Positions 63,669-64,000 of a DNA stretch of 64,000 nt are shown in pieces; positions within the stretch are counted from its first letter, which is position 1, and every line of letters starts with the position of its first letter. This stretch comes from Halofilum ochraceum. Lineage in GTDB: Bacteria; Pseudomonadota; Gammaproteobacteria; XJ16; Halofilaceae. Where the stretch lies: contig NZ_LVEG02000004.1 in assembly GCF_001614315.2 (NCBI RefSeq), forward strand, positions 372,001-436,000. Direction: 5' to 3'. The notes under the pieces are model-generated. The model did no database searches and was not told the DNA's origin. It worked only from the letters and a program-made list of their open reading frames with translations. The position numbers were made by a program, and so were the translations under genes.

Positions 63669-64000
63669 TCAGCCGCCGCAGATGTCCTGGTTGAAGTACT
63701 TCTGCGAGAGTTCGGCGCAGGTACCGTTTTCGATCACGGTGTGGATCGCCTCGCTCAGGGTCTTCTGCAGTTCGTTCTCACCCTCGCGCAGGCCGATGCC
63801 GATGCCCTCGCCGAAGGCGGGATGCTTCGGTGTCATGCCCTTGATCTCGTAGTTCTGCGCCTCTTCGCGCTCGACGAACTCGGCCATGGCGATCTGATCG
63901 GCGAGGATGACGTCGATGCGCCCGGCCATCAGGTCGCGGTTGACCTGCTCCTGCTTGTCATAGATGCGGATATCGGCGGCGATGTCGCGCAGCTCCTGGC
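63669..64000 (-). CDS. Amino-acid-binding periplasmic protein, C-terminal part (5' end outside window)
   Basis: The frame stays open to the last base of the window, so the gene is cut; about 109 codons are visible. Segments RDLMAGRIDVILADQIAMAE and FGEGIGIGLREGENELQKTL are typical of the SBP_bac_3 family (lysine/arginine/ornithine-type binding proteins). The C-terminus (GTCAELSQKYFNQDICGG) has two Cys that may form a disulfide. The protein feeds the HisQM-type permeases. Confidence 0.85.
   Translation of the reverse strand, partial: QELRDIAADIRIYDKQEQVNRDLMAGRIDVILADQIAMAEFVEREEAQNYEIKGMTPKHPAFGEGIGIGLREGENELQKTLSEAIHTVIENGTCAELSQKYFNQDICGG

Overview
The window reads as chromosome of a high-GC gammaproteobacterium, probably a halophilic or haloalkaliphilic member near the Ectothiorhodospiraceae. 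The gene orders yhdP - nitrilase - tldD - pmbA and DUF3108 - purN - purM | DUF2066 - hda are typical of Gammaproteobacteria. Several predicted proteins carry acidic low-complexity tails, and long intergenic inverted repeats are common. Genus and species cannot be fixed from the sequence alone. I see no rRNA, tRNA, CRISPR array, transposase or prophage.

Layout. (1) 1-6639: envelope and quality-control genes on the + strand (yhdP C-terminus, a small exported protein, a nitrilase-family amidase, tldD, pmbA). A ~320-base foldback element lies between tldD and pmbA. (2) 6646-11191: purine genes purN-purM with DUF3108 on the - strand, divergent from DUF2066-hda. (3) 11431-16112: DUF2069-wrbA, two small envelope lipoproteins with near-identical promoters, acylphosphatase and a solitary GspE/PilB-type ATPase. 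(4) 16521-21472: a minus-strand run of a small protein, an EamA transporter, an unknown membrane protein, an Ldh_2-family dehydrogenase and MltF. (5) 21578-34721: a metal-acquisition block. It holds a TonB-dependent receptor, fhuC, fhuF, convergent fhuB-fhuD, a zrgA-like His-rich protein, DUF3299, a MacB/LolCDE-like ABC pair and exbB-exbD-exbD-tonB. Three Fur-like boxes and one Zur-like box sit at its promoters. Two related foldback elements lie in its convergent junctions in opposite orientation. (6) 35034-58594: an exopolysaccharide cluster of the XrtA/PEP-CTERM-associated type: initiating sugar transferase, export lipoprotein, chain-length protein, BY-kinase-like protein, beta-barrel, ExeA-like ATPase, deacetylase, FemAB-like protein, glycosyltransferases, Wzx, Wzy, acetyltransferase, amidotransferase and GDP-mannose supply. 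No exosortase or PEP-CTERM protein is present. One gene fuses a phosphoribosyltransferase to a HAD-like domain. (7) 58595-59668: about 1 kb without a credible gene. (8) 59669-64000: an FAD oxidoreductase, a dimethylarginine hydrolase-type enzyme and a polar amino-acid ABC importer cut by the window end.

How it fits together. The receptor, FhuBCD, FhuF and the Exb/Ton motor form a complete ferric-siderophore uptake and reduction route. The ZrgA/DUF3299/ABC group looks like the zinc-responsive arm next to it. The exopolysaccharide genes cover initiation, assembly, flipping, polymerisation, length control and export, with ManC providing GDP-mannose. The PRTase-HAD protein is the most unusual member and may add ribofuranose. 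All functional calls rest on motif recognition and gene order; no database search was run.
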